A stretch of 64,000 nucleotides of DNA, from the NCBI GenBank assembly GCA_002364325.1, contig DEXV01000003.1:413320-477319 (forward strand), read 5' to 3'. Numbering within the stretch: the first letter of the stretch is position 1; each line of letters starts with the position of its first letter. Positions 25,627 to 35,707 of this stretch are shown in pieces. The DNA is from Gillisia sp. UBA3175 (GTDB lineage: Bacteria; Bacteroidota; Bacteroidia; Flavobacteriales; Flavobacteriaceae). The position numbers and the translations under genes are program-made. The notes under the pieces are model-generated. The model had not been told where the DNA came from, made no database searches, and was given only the letters and a program-made list of their open reading frames with translations.

Positions 25627-26946
25627 ATGCTAAAAAACTTATTTCTATTTTTCATTTTAATTACCTCCTACTCACAAGCACAAATAGCTTCAGAGAAGCA
25701 GCGGGCAGAGATAATAAATGATATCCTGCAAGACAAGTTCAATAATTTATTACCGGCATTAATGGAACGCACAGGCATAGATATGTGGGTGCTTATTTCC
25801 AGAGAATACAATGAAGATCCGGTATTAAAAACAATGCTTCCGGCAACTTGGTTAAATGCTAGAAGAAGAACTATTTTGGTATTCTACAAACCAGCAAATA
25901 GTGTTTCTGTAGAAAGACTTGCGGTTGCTAGATATAATTTTGGAGACAATATTTCCTCTGCTTGGGATAAGGAAAAACAACCCGATCAAATGGAGGCTTT
26001 GGCTTCAATAATTGCTGAAAGAGATCCTAAAAAAATAGGTTTAAACTATTCTGATAATTTTGCCATTGCAGATGGAATTGTAAAAACAGATTATGAGCTT
26101 CTTATGAAGTCTCTTCCAGAGTTGTATAGAAAAAGAGTGATATCGGCGGAAGATCTGGCCATTGGATGGATCGAGACTCGTACGCCGATGGAAATGAAAT
26201 TTTATGAAAATTTGATTGCTATAACCCATAACATAATTGCAGAAGCTTTTAGCAGTAAAGTGATCAATCCTGGAGTTACTACTTCTGAAGATGTAGTTTG
26301 GTGGTTAAGGCAAAAAGTGACCGATCTTGGCCTGGAAACTTGGTTTCATCCAACTATAGATATACAAAGAAAGGAAGAAGAATTAAAAGATCATATAGAT
26401 GCTTTTTCCAATGGATATGGTGAGACGGTGATACTTCCGGGAGATCTTTTACATTGTGATTTTGGTATTTCCTATTTAAGACTGAACACAGATTGCCAAC
26501 AACATGCGTATGTTCTAAAACAAGGAGAAACTGCTGCTCCAAGGTTTTTAGAGGAGGCCTTGGATAAAGGAAATCAACTTCAAGATATCCTAACCTCTAA
26601 TTTTGCAAATGGCAAATCAGGAAATGACATTTTAGCTGCTTCATTAACCGAAGCAAAATTAGCTAATTTGAATCCTTCCATCTATTCACATCCTTTAGGC
26701 CTTTATGGCCACTCAGCAGGACCAACAATTGGAATGTGGGATTCACAGGGCGGAGTTCCTGGAACTGGAGATTATAAGTTATTTCCCAATACGGTATATG
26801 CCATAGAATTAAATAATACGGTAGCTATTCCAGAATGGAATAAGGACATACGTATCATGCTTGAAGAAGCTGGTTTTTGGGGTGAAAATTCTTTTAGATA
26901 TGTGAATGAGCGCCAAACAGAATTGCTTTTAATTCCATCTAATTAA
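25627..26946 (+). CDS. Exported M24 family peptidase (Xaa-Pro-type)
   Basis: 439 residues with a signal peptide (about 1-18, ending SQAQ), an N-terminal creatinase-like domain and a C-terminal pita-bread fold. Two-metal ligands appear as HCDFGISYLRLNTDCQQ (two Asp), HPLGLYGHSAG (His), IELNN (Glu) and MLEEAG (Glu). Cleaves X-Pro bonds or related peptides in the periplasm. It begins 14 bases after menE and so may be the end of that transcript. Its stop overlaps the DoxX stop by 4 bases. Confidence 0.9.
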   Translation: MLKNLFLFFILITSYSQAQIASEKQRAEIINDILQDKFNNLLPALMERTGIDMWVLISREYNEDPVLKTMLPATWLNARRRTILVFYKPANSVSVERLAVARYNFGDNISSAWDKEKQPDQMEALASIIAERDPKKIGLNYSDNFAIADGIVKTDYELLMKSLPELYRKRVISAEDLAIGWIETRTPMEMKFYENLIAITHNIIAEAFSSKVINPGVTTSEDVVWWLRQKVTDLGLETWFHPTIDIQRKEEELKDHIDAFSNGYGETVILPGDLLHCDFGISYLRLNTDCQQHAYVLKQGETAAPRFLEEALDKGNQLQDILTSNFANGKSGNDILAASLTEAKLANLNPSIYSHPLGLYGHSAGPTIGMWDSQGGVPGTGDYKLFPNTVYAIELNNTVAIPEWNKDIRIMLEEAGFWGENSFRYVNERQTELLLIPSN

Positions 26947-27365
26947 TATCCCATTTTTAAATAATAGTCTGCAGAATGTTTTCCTGAGCCATAGAAAATA
27001 AAGAAAATGGTGATAAATAGAACGATAAGCGCTGTTAAAAGGTTCCCTATATTCATTACTCCAATAAAATTTATCAAAATTGCACCCAAAAGTATGGGGA
27101 GTTGTGCAATCAATGCCCAACGTGTAAGCAATCCAAAAGCAATCATTATTCCGCCTACTAAATGAGCAGGAGCTACATAATGAATTACCAACATCACACC
27201 TCCGAAATCACGCAACGGCTTAAAAAGTTCGAATAAGATCTGACTTTGTGAAATAAAATGGATCCCTTTTATAAAAAGAAAAACACCCAGAGCCACTCTT
27301 AAAAGGTCTAAAGGATAATAAGTATGCGCATTGGCCCACTTATTAAGTGATTTTATAGTTTCCAT
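26943..27365 (-). CDS. DoxX family membrane protein
   Basis: 140 residues with four hydrophobic spans and the DoxX pattern LLRVALGVFLFIKGIHF near residue 20, then GGIMIAFGLLTRWALIAQ. Members are linked to quinol or thiosulfate handling and redox balance, but most are uncharacterised. Convergent with the M24 gene, their stop codons sharing TTAA at 26943-26946. Confidence 0.82.
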   Translation of the reverse strand: METIKSLNKWANAHTYYPLDLLRVALGVFLFIKGIHFISQSQILFELFKPLRDFGGVMLVIHYVAPAHLVGGIMIAFGLLTRWALIAQLPILLGAILINFIGVMNIGNLLTALIVLFITIFFIFYGSGKHSADYYLKMGY

Positions 27366-27445
27366 ACCGTATAATTTACAGTTAAGTTACTGATAATTAG
27401 TGGTATTAAGAAATTGTATTAATAGTATTTATAGCCTGAAACATT

Positions 27446-29098
27446 TCATTTTAAGCCTTCTACATTCACGTAAAACCCAATGTCTAATACTTTAATATCA
27501 TCTAAATCCTCAACATCCTTTGGTAGTTTCTTCCAGATTGTTTCAGGTTCTAAGCGAATATTTTTCTTGTTTATAATTACATCTATTGGCATTTTGAAAT
27601 CACCAACATCTGTTTTCCAACGGTAAGCGATCTGTTTTTTATCCTTTTTAAATTGAAGTATTGGAATGGCTGAATGTCTTAAATATTGATCGAATATTGG
27701 TTTTAGATCAACAGTTGTTGATGCATCAAAGAAATCTTCCACTGTTTTTGTGTCAACACTTTTATGTTTGTAAGTGATTGAGTAATCTTTAAGAGTTTTC
27801 CACCATAATTCATCATTATGATAGATGCTTCTAAGGGTATTTAGAAGATTAGCCCCTTTAGAGTACATGTCTCCTGAACCTTCACTATTTACTCCATAAT
27901 CCCCAATTATCGGAGATTTGTTTCCAATAGTTCCTCTAATCCCTTTTAAGTATTCTAAAGCTTCCTCTTTCCCCCATCTACTTTCAATATACACAGCTTC
28001 TGAATAAGTGGTGAAGCCTTCATGTATCCACATATCTGCAATATCATTAGCAGTAATACTATTTCCAAACCATTCGTGTCCGGATTCATGAATAATGATA
28101 AAATCCCATTTTAAACCAATTCCGGTTTTAGAAAGGTCTCTGCCTAAATAACCCATTTTGTACTGATTTCCGTAGGCAACAGCACTTTGATGTTCCATTC
28201 CTAAATAGGGAGTTTCCACTAATTTATACCCATCTTCCTTAAATGGATACTCCCCAAATTTATCATAGAAAGCCGCCATCATTGGTTTAACTTCTTCAAA
28301 TTGTTTTTTTGCCTTTTCCAAATTGTAGGGTAACACATAGTAATCTAAGTCGAGATCCTGAAAAGTATCGTGGAAATGCACGTAGTTCCCAATGTTAAAA
28401 ACAATATCGTAATTATTTATTGGGTTAGTTACTTGATAACTCCATCTCGTGTATCCATTACCAAGATCTAAGGTATCTATCGCTCTACCATTAGAAACAT
28501 TGGTAAGACCATTTGGAATGGCTATTTCGATAAGCGCTTCTTCTGGCTCATCGCTTTGATGGTCTTTATTTGGATACCATAAACTTGCGCCGGTTCCTTG
28601 AACTGCAACTGCGATCCACGGATTTCCTTCTTTATCTTTCTCAAAAACAAAACCACCATCCCAAGGAGCATTTTTTGCTACTATAGGATTTCCGGAATAG
28701 AAAACCTGAACTGAATCTTTTTCGGTTGCTTTTAAAGTATCGTTGAATTCTACAAAAACTGCATTAAATTTTCGGGAATAAGACAGTGTCTCATTTTTAT
28801 GAAGGATAGAATCGATCTTCATGTTTTCGAAAAGATCGATCTGCATTACAGGTAATTCCTTTTCAGTTTTAAAACTGATGGTATTAAATCCAGAGATATA
28901 TTTTTCTTCCGGATCTATCTGAACTTGCAAATGATACTTCAAAACATCGTAATCTCTTTCTTGTCGTAATGAACCTCTTAAAGAATCAGCTTCGGTATAT
29001 TGTTGCTGTTTGTTGCTTAAAACTTGAGCAGAAATATTTTCGAAAAAAAAAGCACAGGCAATTACTAATAATGCTAGGGTATAAATTCTATTCTTCAT
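27446..29098 (-). CDS. M1 family zinc metallopeptidase, short form, exported
   Basis: 550 residues with a signal peptide (about 1-24, ending ISAQ). Zinc motif HESGHEWFGN (HExxH) with downstream Glu in WIHEGFTTYSE; an exopeptidase-type GMEHQSAVAYG motif lies upstream. The C-terminal ERAP-like domain is short or missing, which is common for the flavobacterial group. It is a different branch from the M1 enzyme at 5643. It lies 9 bases after an acyl-CoA carboxylase subunit, so the two are probably in one transcript. Confidence 0.92.
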   Translation of the reverse strand: MKNRIYTLALLVIACAFFFENISAQVLSNKQQQYTEADSLRGSLRQERDYDVLKYHLQVQIDPEEKYISGFNTISFKTEKELPVMQIDLFENMKIDSILHKNETLSYSRKFNAVFVEFNDTLKATEKDSVQVFYSGNPIVAKNAPWDGGFVFEKDKEGNPWIAVAVQGTGASLWYPNKDHQSDEPEEALIEIAIPNGLTNVSNGRAIDTLDLGNGYTRWSYQVTNPINNYDIVFNIGNYVHFHDTFQDLDLDYYVLPYNLEKAKKQFEEVKPMMAAFYDKFGEYPFKEDGYKLVETPYLGMEHQSAVAYGNQYKMGYLGRDLSKTGIGLKWDFIIIHESGHEWFGNSITANDIADMWIHEGFTTYSEAVYIESRWGKEEALEYLKGIRGTIGNKSPIIGDYGVNSEGSGDMYSKGANLLNTLRSIYHNDELWWKTLKDYSITYKHKSVDTKTVEDFFDASTTVDLKPIFDQYLRHSAIPILQFKKDKKQIAYRWKTDVGDFKMPIDVIINKKNIRLEPETIWKKLPKDVEDLDDIKVLDIGFYVNVEGLK

Positions 29099-29107
29099 TC
29101 TAAAAAA

Positions 29108-30736
29108 TTAAGTTTGTATCACCCCTAAATTAAAATCTTTGGTAATAGGAGAGTGGTTAGCAGCCTCTATCCCGGTGGAGATCCATTTTCTGGTATCCAA
29201 AGGATTTATAATAGCATCTGTCCATAATCTAGCAGCTGCATAATAGGGTGAAGTTTGCTTATCATATCTCGCTTTTATCTTATCGAAAACTTCTTTTTCT
29301 TTAGCTTCATCTACTTTTTCCCCTTTTTTGGCCATAGAAGCAGTTTCAATTTGAGCTAAAACTTTAGCGGCTTGTGTTCCTCCCATTACGGCAAGTTCTG
29401 CACTTGGCCAGGCAACCATAAATCTAGGGTCGTAGGCCTTTCCACACATCGCATAATTTCCAGCTCCGTAAGAATTTCCAATAACAATTGTGAATTTTGG
29501 AACCACAGAATTACTAACAGCGCTAACCATTTTAGCTCCATCTTTTATGATTCCACCATGTTCACTTTTGCTTCCAACCATAAAACCGGTAACATCTTGT
29601 AAGAACACTAAAGGTATTTTCTTCTGATTACAGTTTGAAATGAATCTAGTGGCTTTATCTGCAGAATCGGAGTAGATAACTCCTCCAAATTGCATTTCAC
29701 CAGTTTTAGTTTTCACTATTTTTCTCTGATTAGCAACAATTCCTACTGCCCAACCATCTATTCTGGCATATCCTGTAATTATGGTTTGCCCATATCCTTC
29801 TTTATATTCTTCAAATTCTGAGTCATCCACCAATCGGGAAATGATCTCACGCATATCATACTGATCGGTTCTTTTTCTTGGTAAAATCCCAAAGATCTCA
29901 TTAGGGTCTAATTTTGGTTTTATCGAATCTTTACGGCTAAAACCAGCTTTATCATAATCCCCGATCTTATCCATGATAGATTTGATCTTATCTAATGCAT
30001 CTTTATCATCTTTTGCCTTATAATCTGTAACTCCACTAATTTCAGAATGAGTGGTAGCTCCTCCTAAAGTTTCGTTATCTATAGATTCGCCAATAGCAGC
30101 TTTCACCAAATAGCTTCCAGCTAAAAAGATACTTCCTGTTTTTTCTACGATAATAGCTTCATCGCTCATGATAGGTAAATAAGCTCCACCTGCAACACAG
30201 CTTCCCATGATGGCAGATATTTGGGTAATTCCCATGCTACTCATCACCGCATTGTTTCTAAAGATGCGACCAAAATGTTCCTTATCTGGAAAGATCTCAT
30301 CCTGCATAGGCAAATAAACCCCTGCACTATCTACTAAATATATAATAGGAAGTCTGTTCTCTATGGCTATTTCCTGAGCTCTCAAATTCTTTTTAGCAGT
30401 AATAGGAAACCAAGCACCTGCTTTCACGGTAGCATCATTTGCTACAACTATACATTGTTTCCCTGCAACGTGACCTATTTTAACCACCACACCACCACTA
30501 GGGCAGCCGCCGTGCTCTTCATACATTTCATCACCTACAAATGCGCCAATTTCTATTGCGGTATCTGAATCTTCCAAAAGATAATTGATTCGTTCCCGAG
30601 CCGTCATTTTCCCTTTAGCATGATGTTTTTCTATTCGTTTTTCGCCACCACCAAGTTTTATTTGTGCTAGTTTCTGGCGAAGAGTAGAAAGTAAAAGTTT
30701 ATTGTGATCTTCATTTTTATTGAAGTTAAGATCCAT
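29108..30736 (-). CDS. Acyl-CoA carboxylase, carboxyltransferase (beta) subunit
   Basis: 542 residues of the carboxyltransferase family used by propionyl-, methylcrotonyl- and geranyl-CoA carboxylases. Motifs: GKMTARERINYLL, GGCPSGGVVVKIG, LPIIYLVDSAGVYLPMQ, GNSYGAGNYAMCGKAYDPRF and the C-terminal AARLWTDAIINP. It moves carboxyl from biotin to the acyl-CoA. Most like methylcrotonyl-CoA carboxylase beta by overall pattern (leucine degradation). The biotin subunit is not in the window. Separated from the divergent DinB gene by about 200 bases. Confidence 0.92.
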   Translation of the reverse strand: MDLNFNKNEDHNKLLLSTLRQKLAQIKLGGGEKRIEKHHAKGKMTARERINYLLEDSDTAIEIGAFVGDEMYEEHGGCPSGGVVVKIGHVAGKQCIVVANDATVKAGAWFPITAKKNLRAQEIAIENRLPIIYLVDSAGVYLPMQDEIFPDKEHFGRIFRNNAVMSSMGITQISAIMGSCVAGGAYLPIMSDEAIIVEKTGSIFLAGSYLVKAAIGESIDNETLGGATTHSEISGVTDYKAKDDKDALDKIKSIMDKIGDYDKAGFSRKDSIKPKLDPNEIFGILPRKRTDQYDMREIISRLVDDSEFEEYKEGYGQTIITGYARIDGWAVGIVANQRKIVKTKTGEMQFGGVIYSDSADKATRFISNCNQKKIPLVFLQDVTGFMVGSKSEHGGIIKDGAKMVSAVSNSVVPKFTIVIGNSYGAGNYAMCGKAYDPRFMVAWPSAELAVMGGTQAAKVLAQIETASMAKKGEKVDEAKEKEVFDKIKARYDKQTSPYYAAARLWTDAIINPLDTRKWISTGIEAANHSPITKDFNLGVIQT

Positions 30737-30937
30737 AAGAATTTCAGCGTTTAATTTCCCGAATAATAATATGTTTAAAAATAAAATTGAGCCAGAATAA
30801 TTTCGAGATTTTACGCCGGCTTCAGTATCTTGGCTAAAATACGAAAACGAGCTAATTTTCTACGAGGAAACCATTGTAAAATTGCTATTTCTGAAGTTAA
30901 TTTAGGATTTATTTAATGAAGTCATAATTATAATAGC

Positions 30938-31408
30938 ATGGAAGAGATTAAAAATCAGTTGATTAAACATATAGATGGCGGTGAAGCCTTTATGCCGGTA
31001 GATAAAATGTGGGATTATATAAGCTTAAAAAATTTATGTACACGCCCTAAGGATTTGCCATACTCCTTTTATGAGATCTTTTATCATATGCGTTTCGCAC
31101 AAAAGGATATTCTAGATTATATTTTAGATGAAGATTATACAAGCAATGACTGGCCACAAGATTATTGGCCTTCAGAAAACAACCTAAAATCTCAAGAAGA
31201 GTGGGATGTTCTAGTTCTGAAATTTAAAGAAGAGCGAAAACAACTAATTAATTATATTTTAAGGAAGGAGCACGATCTTCTGAAGCCATTGAATTCTGAT
31301 ACTAAACACACATTATTGCGGGAAATATTATTGGTGATCGAGCATAACGCCTATCATTCAGGTCAGTTATTAATCATTTTACGAAGCTTAGGACTATACC
31401 CAGCATAA
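30938..31408 (+). CDS. DinB family protein (four-helix bundle)
   Basis: 156 residues, helical, with metal-binding histidines at about residue 48 (FYHMRFAQKDIL) and residue 137 (IEHNAYHSGQLLIIL), typical of the DinB/YfiT fold. DinB-like proteins are thought to be thiol or damage-related metal enzymes; some relatives depend on bacillithiol. It is a single gene between divergent and convergent neighbours. Role here unknown. Confidence 0.83.
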   Translation: MEEIKNQLIKHIDGGEAFMPVDKMWDYISLKNLCTRPKDLPYSFYEIFYHMRFAQKDILDYILDEDYTSNDWPQDYWPSENNLKSQEEWDVLVLKFKEERKQLINYILRKEHDLLKPLNSDTKHTLLREILLVIEHNAYHSGQLLIILRSLGLYPA

Positions 31409-31565
31409 TTTGTCTTTGGGATGCTGAGAAGCCACGAAAATTTAAGATATTTGTAGCGTTAAAAAAATAAAGGAATCTTTCGAAAACATTCGCTTATTTT
31501 TTTCTGATTCTATTAAAAGGTTCATAGGATTATAAGGATGTTTTATAATTAAAAATCAATTTAAA

Positions 31566-33257
31566 ATGGCAGATGATAATAAGGTGATTTTCTCCATGTC
31601 TGGGTTAACCAAGACTTTCCCGGGAGCAAATACCCCAGTTCTTAAGAATATTTATTTAAGTTTTTTCTACGGAGCAAAAATTGGAATTCTAGGTCTTAAC
31701 GGTTCGGGAAAATCCACGTTGCTAAAGATCATAGCTGGAATGGAAAAGAATTATCAGGGAGATGTAGTGTTTTCTCCTGGATATACCGTTGGAATGTTGG
31801 AGCAGGAACCACAACTGGATGACGAAAAAACAGTTTTAGAGGTTGTAAAAGAAGGCGCTGCAGAAACTGTTGCAATTTTAGACGAGTATAACAAGATCAA
31901 CGATATGTTTGGTCTTCCGGAGGTTTATGAAGATGCCGATAAGATGCAAAAACTTATGGATAAGCAAGCACTGTTGCAAGACCAGATAGACGCTTCAAAC
32001 GCATGGGAATTAGATACCAAACTGGAAATTGCGATGGATGCATTGCGCACTCCAGATGGTAATAAGAAGATTGGAGTACTTTCTGGAGGGGAACGCAGAA
32101 GAGTAGCATTATGTAGATTATTGCTTCAGGAACCAGACGTATTGCTATTGGATGAGCCTACTAACCACTTGGATGCAGAATCTGTTCACTGGCTAGAGCA
32201 CCATTTATCCCAGTACAAAGGAACGGTGATCGCGGTAACTCACGATAGATATTTCTTGGATAACGTTGCAGGTTGGATCTTAGAACTTGATAGAGGAGAA
32301 GGTATTCCGTGGAAAGGTAACTATTCTTCTTGGTTGGATCAAAAATCTAGGCGAATGGCTCAAGAACAAAAAACGGCAAGCAAGCGTCAAAAAACATTAG
32401 AACGAGAGCTGGAATGGGCTAGAATGTCTCCCAAAGGAAGACAAACCAAGCAAAAGGCGAGATTGAATAATTACGACAAATTATTGAGTCAGGATCAAAA
32501 GCAGATGGATGAAAAGTTAGAGATCTACATCCCTAATGGACCTCGACTTGGAACCAATGTTATTGAAGCCAAAGGGGTAAGCAAAGCTTTTGACGATAAA
32601 TTATTATATGAAGACCTAAACTTTAATCTTCCACAAGCGGGAATTGTTGGAGTGATTGGACCAAACGGAGCAGGTAAGACCACGATCTTTAAAATGATCA
32701 TGGGAGAAGAGAAACCAGATAATGGGGAATTCTTGGTTGGAGATACCGTTCAGATCGCATATGTAGATCAGGCGCATTCCAATATAGATCCTGAAAAATC
32801 TATCTGGCAAAACTTTAGTGATGGTCAGGAATTGATCATGATGGGAGGGAAGCAGGTAAATTCTCGAGCTTATTTAAGCAGATTCAACTTTGGAGGAAGC
32901 GAGCAAAATAAGAAAGTAAGCATGCTTTCTGGTGGAGAGCGCAACAGGCTTCACCTTGCAATGACCTTAAAAGAAGAAGGAAACGTGTTATTACTGGATG
33001 AGCCAACAAACGATTTAGACGTTAACACCCTGCGTGCTTTGGAAGAAGGTTTAGATAACTTTGCCGGCTGTGCGGTAGTGATCTCTCACGACAGATGGTT
33101 CTTAGATAGAATATGTACGCATATTCTTGCTTTTGAAGGAGACTCCCAAGTGTATTTCTTTGAAGGTGGTTTCTCTGAATATGAGGAAAATAAAAAGAAA
33201 CGTTTGGGTGGAGATTTGATGCCAAAGCGTATTAAATACAAGAAGCTGACTAGATAG
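31566..33257 (+). CDS. ettA: ABC-F protein, energy-dependent translational throttle EttA
   Basis: 563 residues with two ATPase domains. Domain 1 has GLNGSGKSTLLKI and VLSGGERRRVALCRLLLQEP with LLLDEPTNHLDAESV; domain 2 has GPNGAGKTTIFK and SMLSGGERNRLHLAMTL. EttA binds the ribosomal E site and tunes initiation and early elongation to the ATP/ADP ratio. No membrane spans, as in all ABC-F proteins. It has a shared terminator with the opposing lipoprotein gene at 33337-33372. Confidence 0.95.
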   Translation: MADDNKVIFSMSGLTKTFPGANTPVLKNIYLSFFYGAKIGILGLNGSGKSTLLKIIAGMEKNYQGDVVFSPGYTVGMLEQEPQLDDEKTVLEVVKEGAAETVAILDEYNKINDMFGLPEVYEDADKMQKLMDKQALLQDQIDASNAWELDTKLEIAMDALRTPDGNKKIGVLSGGERRRVALCRLLLQEPDVLLLDEPTNHLDAESVHWLEHHLSQYKGTVIAVTHDRYFLDNVAGWILELDRGEGIPWKGNYSSWLDQKSRRMAQEQKTASKRQKTLERELEWARMSPKGRQTKQKARLNNYDKLLSQDQKQMDEKLEIYIPNGPRLGTNVIEAKGVSKAFDDKLLYEDLNFNLPQAGIVGVIGPNGAGKTTIFKMIMGEEKPDNGEFLVGDTVQIAYVDQAHSNIDPEKSIWQNFSDGQELIMMGGKQVNSRAYLSRFNFGGSEQNKKVSMLSGGERNRLHLAMTLKEEGNVLLLDEPTNDLDVNTLRALEEGLDNFAGCAVVISHDRWFLDRICTHILAFEGDSQVYFFEGGFSEYEENKKKRLGGDLMPKRIKYKKLTR

Positions 33258-33336
33258 TAATAATAGATTTTAGTCTGGATTCAAGCCTGAAATAAATTCA
33301 GGATGAAGATTTTTACAGATCAAAATTATCTCAAAA

Positions 33337-33372
33337 AAAAAACTCCGAAGATGTAGTTCTTCGGAGTTTTTT
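33337..33372. terminator. Bidirectional terminator between ettA and the lipocalin-like lipoprotein
   Basis: The arms 33337-33350 (A-run then ACTCCGAAG) and 33359-33372 (CTTCGGAGT then T-run) are perfect complements around an 8-base loop. T-runs exist on both strands, fitting use by both convergent genes. Confidence 0.85.
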
Positions 33373-33399
33373 ATGTTTAAATTTTTAATAATTCTGTGT

Positions 33400-33789
33400 T
33401 TATTTTCTTTTGAAAACCAAAGTCAATTCATCATCTGCAATTTGTGGATCGTCAATTTTATCTAAGGTCAGCACGTCGCCTTCAATTGAATAATTATAAT
33501 TTGTTGGAACTCCATTAAATGAAATTTTATTATCGGAAAGTTGATAATTGTAAGAGCCATTATCAGCAATAAAATAATACGTATCTGGAGGATTTCCTAT
33601 GGAAACAGCTTGTTTTGAATTATCGAAGTTCAAAGTGAAATCCTTAATATCTACCTCAGGATCAAATCCACAGAAACAATAAGCATCTGTAAGATACCAC
33701 TCTCCAGTTAAGCGTTCATCTTTTATTTCTTCTTTAGAACATGAAGAAAAAATCGTGATAAGAGTAGTGATTATTAAAAGCTTTTTCAT
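33400..33789 (-). CDS. Small lipocalin-like lipoprotein
   Basis: 129 residues with a lipoprotein signal (Cys17, TIFSSC) followed by LTGEWYLTDAYCFCGFDPEV and a string of beta strands (DDELTLVFKRK at the end), the pattern of small flavobacterial lipocalin-like proteins. A longer frame from 33924 exists but would drop the natural signal at M46, so the start at 33789 is chosen. Membrane-attached; ligand unknown. Confidence 0.8.
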   Translation of the reverse strand: MKKLLIITTLITIFSSCSKEEIKDERLTGEWYLTDAYCFCGFDPEVDIKDFTLNFDNSKQAVSIGNPPDTYYFIADNGSYNYQLSDNKISFNGVPTNYNYSIEGDVLTLDKIDDPQIADDELTLVFKRK

Positions 33790-33826
33790 TTTCAGCAATG
33801 TTTTGGTGCAATTAAATATAATGAAA

Positions 33827-35068
33827 TTATTTATACCATCTCTTTTTATTTGCTTTAGAGCCACTGCCCTTTCTGCCTTTTTTATGCTTGCTTCCCTTTT
33901 TCTTATGCACAACAGGTTCTGCATTTTTCTCTAAGGGATAAGGATGATCTACTTCCTGCGGAATTTTTTCCCCGATCAAGGTTTCAATAAATTTTACATA
34001 CGTTTTCTCATCTGCACTGCAAAAAGAAATGGAAGTTCCAACGCTTCCGGCACGGCCTGTACGTCCAATTCTGTGAACATAAACTTCTGGCATACTTGGA
34101 ATATCAAAATTGATCACAAAATCTAAAGTGTCTATATCTAGTCCGCGGGCAGCAAGATCTGTTGCTACCAAAATATTTACTTCTTTATTTTTGAATCTAC
34201 TTAAAGCCGTTGTACGATCAGACTGACTTTTATCTCCATGAAGTTCATCTGCTTTAAACCCATTTTTCACTAAAGATTGTAAGGCTTTCTCAACTCCAAA
34301 TTTGGTTCTTCTAAAAATAAGCACAGACTTGTCTTTAACCACATTTCGCATTACGTATAACAGCAATTCCGTTTTATCTTGTTTAGGTACCATATAGAGC
34401 TTTTGAGCAATAGAAGGCGCTGCTGATGAGTTTACAGTAAGTTCTATTTTCTCAGGGTCTTGAAGTAAGGATTTTGCAAGATCCTGAACTTTTGGAGGAA
34501 TTGTTGCTGAAAACATTAAGCGTTGCTCCAAATTTGGAGAAAGCCGAATGATCTTTTGTACTTCATCTATAAAGCCCATATCCAGCATTAGATCGGCTTC
34601 ATCTAGCACTAAAACCTCAACTTCATCTAGATTGATGTAGCCTTGTTTTCGAAGATCCAGTAACCTTCCCGGAGTTGCAACTAAAATATGCAATCCGCTT
34701 TTCAACATATTAATTTGTGGCTGCATAGAAGCACCCCCAAACACAACTCCAGATTGTATGTTGGTGTGTTGCGAATAGGCTTTTATATTCTCCTCAATTT
34801 GCACAGCTAGTTCTCGGGTAGGGCTTACTATTAATACAGAAAGCTTACTCTTCTCAGTTCCATCTCCAACCTTTTTATTCAATAACTGAATAAGTGGAAT
34901 TGCAAAAGCACCGGTTTTTCCAGTTCCGGTTTGTGCACAGGCTATTACATCATTCCGTCGTAAAATTTCTGGAATTACTCTTTCCTGAATTGGTGTAGGA
35001 GTGGTGTGCCCGATTTCAGATATGGCCTGAAGTATAGGTGGTGATAAAGGAAGGTCTTCAAAAAGCAT
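33827..35068 (-). CDS. DEAD-box RNA helicase (RhlE-like)
   Basis: 413 residues with Q motif (TTPTPIQERVIPEIL), Walker A AQTGTGKTGAF, DEAD (LVLDEADLMLD), SAT (MFSATIPPK), and motif VI HRIGRTGRAG. The C-terminal tail (about residues 385-413) is very basic (KKKGSKHKKGRKGSG), typical of an RNA-binding tail. Such helicases remodel RNA during ribosome assembly and decay, often in the cold. A TATCTTTG box precedes it. Confidence 0.93.
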   Translation of the reverse strand: MLFEDLPLSPPILQAISEIGHTTPTPIQERVIPEILRRNDVIACAQTGTGKTGAFAIPLIQLLNKKVGDGTEKSKLSVLIVSPTRELAVQIEENIKAYSQHTNIQSGVVFGGASMQPQINMLKSGLHILVATPGRLLDLRKQGYINLDEVEVLVLDEADLMLDMGFIDEVQKIIRLSPNLEQRLMFSATIPPKVQDLAKSLLQDPEKIELTVNSSAAPSIAQKLYMVPKQDKTELLLYVMRNVVKDKSVLIFRRTKFGVEKALQSLVKNGFKADELHGDKSQSDRTTALSRFKNKEVNILVATDLAARGLDIDTLDFVINFDIPSMPEVYVHRIGRTGRAGSVGTSISFCSADEKTYVKFIETLIGEKIPQEVDHPYPLEKNAEPVVHKKKGSKHKKGRKGSGSKANKKRWYK

Positions 35069-35085
35069 ACATATTGTTTAGATGG

Positions 35086-35093
35086 CAAAGATA
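35086..35093 (-). promoter_or_regulatory. Candidate -7 box for the DEAD-box helicase gene
   Basis: TATCTTTG on the minus strand, an exact TAnnTTTG match, giving a leader of about 12 bases. No -33 box is clear. Confidence 0.4.
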
Positions 35094-35149
35094 CTACAAT
35101 TGTATTATGAGCTGGCAGCTACTTTTAAAAGCAGAGGCCTTAATTCAGT

Positions 35150-35704
35150 TTAATTAAAATATAGCACTTGAGATGACACCTTATTGTTTGGAGTTACTGT
35201 AACTATGAATAATCCACCATTTTCATCATCTGGAAGATCTTCATATTTTTTATTCTTTAAAATGGCATTTACGAAAGCTGGAGTAGTATTGCTATGTCCA
35301 ACTATAAGCACAGTCTTTCCCTTTGTTTTCTGCTGAAAATTCTGATTATACATATCTGCTTGATCGTAAATCTCAACTTCTAAATTATTAGCTTCAGCTA
35401 TAGGTAGTGCAGTAGCTTTTGTTCTATTATAATTGGTGCTATAAACCATATCGAATGATACTTCTTTTAATACCTTGGCCCAGTTTTGAGCTCTTTTAAT
35501 TCCTATTTCTGTAAGCTTCGGGTCTTTTTCTGAAGGATCAGTTCTATCTTTCTCAGCATGTCTTATAAGATAATAAGTGGTGTTATTCCAATGGGCTTTA
35601 GAATCTTCTACTTGTTTTAATATGTGCTTATCTGATGATTCAGATTGCTGAAAATTGCAGCTCGCTAGAATCATTATTAGTATTAAAGAAAGATTTTTCT
35701 TCAT
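35150..35704 (-). CDS. Histidine phosphatase family lipoprotein (SixA-like)
   Basis: 184 residues with a lipoprotein signal (Cys16, MILASC) and the branch-1 histidine phosphatase motif YYLIRHAEKDR, then KLTEIGIKRAQNWA and the second His in VGHSNTTP. SixA-type enzymes remove phosphate from phosphohistidine proteins, but a lipid-anchored exported form is more likely a general phosphatase. It starts 3 bases after the upstream phytase-like gene, so both may work on phosphate compounds outside the cytoplasm; that is inference. Confidence 0.85.
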   Translation of the reverse strand: MKKNLSLILIMILASCNFQQSESSDKHILKQVEDSKAHWNNTTYYLIRHAEKDRTDPSEKDPKLTEIGIKRAQNWAKVLKEVSFDMVYSTNYNRTKATALPIAEANNLEVEIYDQADMYNQNFQQKTKGKTVLIVGHSNTTPAFVNAILKNKKYEDLPDDENGGLFIVTVTPNNKVSSQVLYFN

Positions 35705-35707
35705 AGC

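Noticed and set aside
33790..33924. Upstream extension of the lipocalin-like gene
   Set aside because: It would overlap the DEAD-box gene's 3' end and hide the lipoprotein signal at M46.
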